NCBI GenBank assembly: GCA_029859505.1 | Contig: JAOUCZ010000008.1 | Location: 1 to 40,779 of the forward strand | Direction of reading: 5' to 3' | DNA: 40,779 nucleotides | Source of the DNA: Lysobacterales bacterium | Lineage (GTDB): Bacteria; Pseudomonadota; Gammaproteobacteria; Xanthomonadales; SZUA-36 | In this document: positions 36,424 through 40,779 of the stretch, in pieces | Numbering within the stretch: the first letter of the stretch is position 1 | Layout: each line of letters opens with the position of its first letter | Translations under genes and position numbers: made by a program | Notes under the pieces: model-generated | What the model was told of the DNA's origin: nothing | Databases searched by the model: none | Seen by the model: only the letters and a program-made list of their open reading frames with translations

Positions 36424-36798
36424 TTAGCCTTCTTTAGCTTTCGTTAAAAACAAGAAGAGCTGTGCCAATAACATACCGATTACTAGACCACCTACATTGG
36501 CGGCCAAATCCAACCATTCGCCATAACGATTAGCGTAAGGTTGAATTAATTCAATCGCGCCACTGTAACAAATAAAAAAAACTGCAAAGAGCCAGCGGTA
36601 TCTATGCTGCTTAATGGCTATTGGGAACATCAACAAGGCATAGGCAATGAAATGATGGGTTTTGTCAGTGCCCGGTACGGTCGGTAACTCCGCGATAGGC
36701 CATAAGGACAATAATGTGATCATCGTCAAAATGAGCATGGTCAAAGCAAGATAAAAACGACTAATGAAATTGATAAATATCTGCATAGTGAACAGCAT
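36424..36798 (-). CDS. VanZ-like family membrane protein
   Basis: The 124-residue product has four helices (about 8-32, 48-62, 66-84, 98-118). The VanZ-domain pattern is clear: GTDKTHHFIAYALL, then GAIELIQPYANRYGEWLD and LAANVGGLVIG. Members near cell-envelope genes are common but mostly uncharacterised; the name comes from a teicoplanin-resistance gene and does not show resistance here. It is a single gene on the minus strand with its own terminator. Start may be the first or the fifth codon (both ATG), neither with a clear SD. Confidence 0.82.
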   Translation of the reverse strand: MLFTMQIFINFISRFYLALTMLILTMITLLSLWPIAELPTVPGTDKTHHFIAYALLMFPIAIKQHRYRWLFAVFFICYSGAIELIQPYANRYGEWLDLAANVGGLVIGMLLAQLFLFLTKAKEG

Positions 36799-37266
36799 GA
36801 TTAGGTGAATATCAGCAAATAACGAAGATTATCTGTACTGCATTATAAAGGCTTGTAATTTAGCAAGTGTGATAACCGATACCGGGATAGCCGAAAAAGC
36901 GTTCACGATGGACCGAGTTACTCCTTCCCATGACCCACATCAACGCCCTCGGAAATTGTCCTGTTTGGCAGTTAATAATGGCCTAAAAAACTCATTGAAC
37001 AGGCTACCTATGGGCAGGTGTTGTTTCGAGCAGCAATGGAGTTTGCAGCGCCCTGTAACGGCCTTAAAGACCTGAAGAAGATGATTGATTCAAAGAACGA
37101 ATCTGGTGCTTCCTGATACTTCCCTTGCTCAAAAAACTCGAGTCCGGAAAGATAGGCCACCTGACACGGTGAGAAAGCGCCGAGATCCATCTGGAACTGG
37201 CCCATACTACTAAAAGTGATCCCTAGACCGACTGAGAGTAGATCACTACAAGGCATCAAACAAAAA

Positions 37267-37295
37267 GCCTCGCCCATTTGGACGGGGCTTTTTTT
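37267..37295. terminator. Strong bidirectional rho-independent terminator
   Basis: GCCTCGCCC (37267-37275) pairs with GGACGGGGC (37280-37288) around a four-base loop, with one mismatch and one G-T pair. It is preceded by five A and followed by seven T, so it can work on both strands. No gene is recognised immediately on either side, so what it terminates is unclear. Confidence 0.75.
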
Positions 37296-37511
37296 GATAC
37301 CTCCCAATGAACTCTCACGTGTGTGTGGGGGCGATTCAAACCACATCTGATGTTTGATTGTTTTGAGCCTCGGAGGGTCTGGTTTGCGAAACACGGGGGC
37401 AAACTAGAGGTGCAGCAGGATAGAATTCGGACTCAGGGATTCAAACTAGCAAGATTTTATGGTGGCCTGTCCTGAAAGCTGATTTAATAGGCCGCTCAAT
37501 ACTGTAAATTT

Positions 37512-37539
37512 CAGGCAAAAAATCATTTTTTTTTGCCTG
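37512..37539 (+). promoter_or_regulatory. A/T-core hairpin just before the LPG-synthase-like gene
   Basis: CAGGCAAAAAA (37512-37522) and TTTTTTGCCTG (37529-37539) form a perfect 11-bp stem with a 6-base loop. It ends 16 bases before the ATG at 37556 and just upstream of the weak SD GGGCGAG. It could attenuate read-through or shape translation start; the sequence does not decide. Confidence 0.45.
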
Positions 37540-37555
37540 TACCCTTGGGCGAGAT

Positions 37556-38524
37556 ATGTCAAAAGCGTTGCCGTGGATCAAAATTGGATTATCAGTTAGC
37601 CTCCTTGGCGCCGTCGTCTATTTACTGGATTGGCGAGAAGCAAAACAACTCCTTCTTGAAACACCGCTGATGAACTTGGTCATCGCCCTGGCGCTGTTGC
37701 TTGGCGCTTACCTTGCGAATGGCATTCGGCTCATCCTGCTGCAGAAGCGTATCGACCTGGAAGTGCCCAGAGCACTATTTTGGGGCAGCTACTACACGGG
37801 ACTCCTGATGAACTCCATTTTGCCAAGCGGGGTGGGTGGTGACGTGGTCCGGGTGCTACTGCTGACCAGGCGTGGTTATCCGATGGGCTTACTTGCTGCG
37901 TCAGGTCTGGTCGACCGTTACCTGGGTTTGCTGGGCTTGCTGGCTATCGCCGGGCTCGCCTTGATTTTTGTGCCCGTAGAGTTGCCAATGGCAAGATCTC
38001 ACGGTCAGCTTGCTGGTGTTGCGCTGGTCCTGGTCGCAGTGCTGGGCCTGTCGTGGTTGCCCCGGCTTGGATTATTCTTCTTTAGCCGCATGAGCAACCA
38101 TGGTACCAGTGGTTTATGGGAAAAGGTCAAACGTGGCGCCGGGATATTTCAGCAGATTTTCAAACACCCTGGGCAGCTGTTAATCCCGGCGTTGCTAAGC
38201 CTGGTAAGTCATGTGCTGTACATATTGAGTTACGCGAGCCTGGGGCACTCCTTGCTTCCCGACATGTCACTGTTGAGCTACTTTCTCGCCATACCGGGCG
38301 TGATGCTGATATTGCTGCTTCCCATCAGCCTGGGCGGGCTCGGGGTGCGGGAAATCAGCACGGTGGGCCTGTTGGTCTGGCTGGGGGCCGGTCAACAGGA
38401 AGCTTTGACGCTTTCGTTACTGTTTCTCGCGATCTCCTGGATTTCGGTCATTCCCGCAATTGTAACTGCGATACACTACGGCCTTGGCCTCAAAACGATA
38501 AAGGAACATACCGATGCAACATGA
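37556..38524 (+). CDS. LPG-synthase-TM (AglD/MprF flippase-like) membrane protein
   Basis: The 322-residue product is almost entirely hydrophobic, with about eight helices. ANGIRLILL and GLLMNSILPSGVGGDVVRVLLL in the first third, and LPISLGGLGVREISTVGLL in the last third, are the marks of the lysylphosphatidylglycerol synthase transmembrane family (UPF0104). It lacks the soluble aminoacyl-transfer domain of full MprF, so lysyl-PG synthesis is not expected. Family members include proposed lipid or lipid-linked-sugar translocases. It overlaps the glycosyltransferase gene by 11 bases, which points to a joint role. Confidence 0.83.
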   Translation: MSKALPWIKIGLSVSLLGAVVYLLDWREAKQLLLETPLMNLVIALALLLGAYLANGIRLILLQKRIDLEVPRALFWGSYYTGLLMNSILPSGVGGDVVRVLLLTRRGYPMGLLAASGLVDRYLGLLGLLAIAGLALIFVPVELPMARSHGQLAGVALVLVAVLGLSWLPRLGLFFFSRMSNHGTSGLWEKVKRGAGIFQQIFKHPGQLLIPALLSLVSHVLYILSYASLGHSLLPDMSLLSYFLAIPGVMLILLLPISLGGLGVREISTVGLLVWLGAGQQEALTLSLLFLAISWISVIPAIVTAIHYGLGLKTIKEHTDAT

Positions 38525-39470
38525 AAATGTGTTCATCAGCCTGGTTATCCCGGTTTTCAAAGAAGAAGACGTCATCATGCTGACCCTGAATGAAGCAACC
38601 AGGGTTCTTGAGACGATCACCCAGGACTATGAAATCGTGGCCGTCGATGATGGATCAACTGACAAGACCTTTACCAGGGTGATGGAAGCCCATCAGGCCA
38701 ACCATCGAATCAAGGGGTTGAGGTTTTCCCGTAATTTTGGGAAAGAAGCCGCGATGCTGGCAGGTATGGCCCGGGCCAAGGGACAGGTGGTGGTCACCAT
38801 GGACGGAGACCTTCAACATCCACCCGGGTTAATCACCGAAATGGTGGAAAAATGGCGCAAGGGTGCACAAATTGTTCATGGCGTAAAGCAGACCCGGCAG
38901 TATGGCGGGCTGTTTCACCGCACATCCGCACGAATATTTTATGACCTGTTTTCGAAAATCGCGGGTTTCAAGATAAACAACAGTTCCGACTTCAAGCTGC
39001 TTGATGCGCAAATTGCCAGTCTCCTGGTGCGGGATTTCCCCGAGCAACAACGGTTCCTTCGCGGTTTGAGTTGTTGGGTGGGGTATCGGCAGGAATCGGT
39101 TACGTTCGAGGTCTCCGAACGCCCGGTCGGAGAAAGTAGCTGGGGGCTGTCAACCTTGTTCCGCTATGGCTGGAATTCTCTGACCTCTTACACCTCCCTG
39201 CCGCTGCAGTTGGTTCCATTCATGGGTGTGATCATGTTGCTCATCTCCGTTGTTCTGGGAACGGAAACACTGGTGTCACGCATACGCGGTGAATCAATCT
39301 CAGGCTTCGCCACACTTGAAATCACCATCCTGTTCTCAGGCAGCATGATCATGATCGGGCTTGGAATCATCGGCCAATACCTGGCCCGGGTTTACGATGA
39401 GTTGAAAAAACGGCCTTCGTTCCTGGTGGCAGATGAAGTGGGGTTTGAGCAGTCTACCCGGTCTGAGTAA
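38514..39470 (+). CDS. Family 2 glycosyltransferase, polyprenyl-phosphate sugar type
   Basis: The 318-residue product has a GT-A catalytic domain (SLVIPVFKEEDV at 9-20, D45-D46 in VDDGSTD, DGD at 97-99 in TMDGDLQHPP) followed by two C-terminal helices (about 232-255 and 270-293). This layout is that of ArnC/GtrB/DPM1-like enzymes that move a sugar from a nucleotide donor to polyprenyl phosphate on the cytoplasmic face. QQRFLRGLSCWVGYRQ also fits this group. Sugar and final acceptor are unknown. It is translationally coupled to the membrane protein upstream. Confidence 0.9.
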   Translation: MQHENVFISLVIPVFKEEDVIMLTLNEATRVLETITQDYEIVAVDDGSTDKTFTRVMEAHQANHRIKGLRFSRNFGKEAAMLAGMARAKGQVVVTMDGDLQHPPGLITEMVEKWRKGAQIVHGVKQTRQYGGLFHRTSARIFYDLFSKIAGFKINNSSDFKLLDAQIASLLVRDFPEQQRFLRGLSCWVGYRQESVTFEVSERPVGESSWGLSTLFRYGWNSLTSYTSLPLQLVPFMGVIMLLISVVLGTETLVSRIRGESISGFATLEITILFSGSMIMIGLGIIGQYLARVYDELKKRPSFLVADEVGFEQSTRSE

Positions 39471-39562
39471 CAAAATATCTTAATATATCATTATGAAAAT
39501 CAGATGATCGCTTCGGGTTATAAATTTGCCCATAATGACTCCTTCGTGACAGGAGAGACTCT

Positions 39563-40779
39563 ATGAGGGTTAAGATCCGCGATTTCGAAGTTAACCTTCT
39601 AATAGCAATAGTTCTGATTTTCGCTACTGTTTTTTTCCTGAAGGCCGCTCAATTACACTTGGTCTTCAGTACAGCGGCTTACGACTTTGGGATATTTATT
39701 CAGAATTTTTGGCTCCTCAGTACGCTGAACGAGACGTTTAACACCGTGCGCGGTCTCAATACGTTTGGTGACCATTTCCAACCCATTCAAATCCTTTTTG
39801 CACCGCTATACAGAGTCATGCCATCCCCGCTCTTGCTTCTGCTAATACAGGTAGCCGCTGTCGCATGGAGCGCGATCATTCTGCATCGAATTGCAAACCA
39901 CCTGTTGCCAAACCATCGCATGGTTGCGTTTGCCATTGCGCTCGCCTACCTTATTAACCCTGTTGTTCACAATCCTTTGCTTTGGCAATACCACGCAATA
40001 GTACTGGCATCACCACTTTTTTTACTCTGGCTGAAAGCGTATCTGGACCGCAACGACAAGCGATTTTTTGTATTTCTGATACTGTTGCTGATGGTACGAG
40101 AGGATGTCTCCGTGATCACTCTCAGTTTCGGCCTGGTTGCTCTGTATCACCGGCGCTGGCGTCTAAGCATCGCGACAATTTTACTATCCATGGCATGGTG
40201 GCTGTTGGTATCCAAGATAGTCATGCCCCATTTCAATGGTGAGGGCTATTTTCGGCATGAAGGTTATACGGTCGGGGCTCTTCTCGACCGCATATTTGAC
40301 CTCCAATACTATATCAAGCAACTTTGGGAAAACGATCAGGCTCTCAGGTACCTGGGATTCATATTCTTGCCCCTGTTGCTGTTGTCATTTCGTTCTCCTG
40401 TCTGGCTCCTGCCCGCTTTCCCCACTCTCCTTGCCAACATTTTGATTGGCGGATATAACACCCAAATCGGCTACCACTATTCGGTGTACGCCATTCCCTT
40501 TGTATTCATGGCTGCCATCATGGGCATCAAAGCGATACTCAAGACCCGGCCCCGGCTGGCCCCGCTGATTGGGGCAGGTCTGCTCCTGGCGACAGCATGG
40601 TCATCCATGGAAGGTTCAAAGTTTTCCATACGCAATGCCGACAACGACTGGCGCCACTGGGAGAGACAGAGCCCATTGCGCGAGCTTGTATCTGGCTACA
40701 ACGATTCCCTGGATCCGGATATTGGAATTTCTGCGAGTGATTTTCTATTGCCCCATTTTGCCAATCGGACTGGAATCTA
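39563..40779 (+). CDS. DUF2079 membrane protein (partial, cut by window end)
   Basis: ATG at 39563 follows AGGAGAG by five bases, and the frame stays open for 405 codons to the last base of the window. The product has an N-terminal helix (about 11-30), then A39-YDFG with D41, and GDHFQP with D70-H71. These are the features of DUF2079, a family of polytopic proteins resembling GT-C glycosyltransferases, with acidic residues in the first periplasmic loop. Several further helices follow, and GYHYSVYAIPFVFMAA is also typical. A role as acceptor-side transferase of the lipid-linked sugar made upstream is inferred from position. The C-terminus is not visible. Confidence 0.85.
   Translation, partial: MRVKIRDFEVNLLIAIVLIFATVFFLKAAQLHLVFSTAAYDFGIFIQNFWLLSTLNETFNTVRGLNTFGDHFQPIQILFAPLYRVMPSPLLLLLIQVAAVAWSAIILHRIANHLLPNHRMVAFAIALAYLINPVVHNPLLWQYHAIVLASPLFLLWLKAYLDRNDKRFFVFLILLLMVREDVSVITLSFGLVALYHRRWRLSIATILLSMAWWLLVSKIVMPHFNGEGYFRHEGYTVGALLDRIFDLQYYIKQLWENDQALRYLGFIFLPLLLLSFRSPVWLLPAFPTLLANILIGGYNTQIGYHYSVYAIPFVFMAAIMGIKAILKTRPRLAPLIGAGLLLATAWSSMEGSKFSIRNADNDWRHWERQSPLRELVSGYNDSLDPDIGISASDFLLPHFANRTGI

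Larger units (their letters stand above)
36799..37555. other. 757-base stretch without a convincing gene
   Basis: Open frames here are short and mutually overlapping on both strands, with no recognised domain. One plus-strand frame, 36979-37116, ends KMIDSKNESGAS and reads like a fragment of a real protein, but it has stops directly upstream and no good start. The stretch holds a strong bidirectional terminator at 37267-37295 and an A/T-rich hairpin at 37512-37539. It may be decayed coding sequence or simply the intergenic boundary of the next module. Confidence 0.5.

Noticed and set aside
37008-37394. 128-codon minus-strand frame with a stretch like GKYQEAPDSF
   Set aside because: It crosses the strong bidirectional terminator, has no SD and no complete domain; the TPR-like look is probably chance.
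1-40779. CRISPR arrays, insertion sequences, toxin-antitoxin pairs and phage genes
   Set aside because: No regularly spaced direct repeats, transposase motifs or phage structural motifs were seen; the only toxin-linked name, YgfX, is better explained by its sdh context.

Overview
This window looks like the chromosome of a gammaproteobacterium with an outer membrane and an aerobic or microaerobic respiratory chain. The reasons are an RNase E whose catalytic domain keeps the E. coli residue numbering, a Lol-ComEC-ExbBD-MsbA-LpxK-KdsB envelope cluster, the SdhE/YgfX/YgfZ trio typical of that class, and a complete cbb3 oxidase operon with its maturation genes. No genus can be named from sequence alone. 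No insertion sequence, CRISPR array or prophage gene is visible.

Layout. (1) Positions 1-4409: the tail of an unidentified gene, then rne on the minus strand, a long hairpin-rich leader, and divergent rluC. (2) 4617-15971: a tightly packed plus-strand series of lolC/lolF, lolD, comEC, exbB, exbD, msbA, lpxK, kdsB, a low-molecular-weight tyrosine phosphatase and uvrC. It covers lipoprotein sorting, lipid A export and modification, and Kdo activation. (3) 16081-18751: pgsA, ispG and an orphan methyltransferase. (4) 18785-24014: ygfZ on the minus strand, facing a plus-strand succinate dehydrogenase operon that opens with an easily missed 59-codon DUF1674/SDHAF4-like gene and continues sdhC-sdhD-sdhA-sdhB-sdhE-ygfX. 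(5) 24153-32760: ccoNOQP, a small membrane protein, ccoGHIS and a TauE/SafE-like (UreH-type) membrane protein, which together make a cbb3 oxidase and its copper supply. (6) 32761-36153: an AT-rich non-coding stretch, an exported M49-like metallopeptidase, an arginase and tRNA-Leu(UAA). (7) 36154 to the end: a VanZ-like gene, about 750 bases with no convincing gene, then a three-gene envelope module (LPG-synthase-type membrane protein, polyprenyl-phosphate type glycosyltransferase, DUF2079 membrane protein) cut by the window end.

How the parts fit. Regions 4 and 5 encode the entry (succinate dehydrogenase) and exit (cbb3 oxidase) of an electron transport chain, each with dedicated assembly factors. 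Region 2 builds the outer membrane. The least ordinary items are the double set of SDH assembly factors in one operon, the structured rne leader, the M49-like peptidase with a five-residue HEVGH zinc motif, and the terminal putative lipid-linked-sugar module. Most of the window is core genome, and no wholly new multi-gene system is clearly demonstrated.
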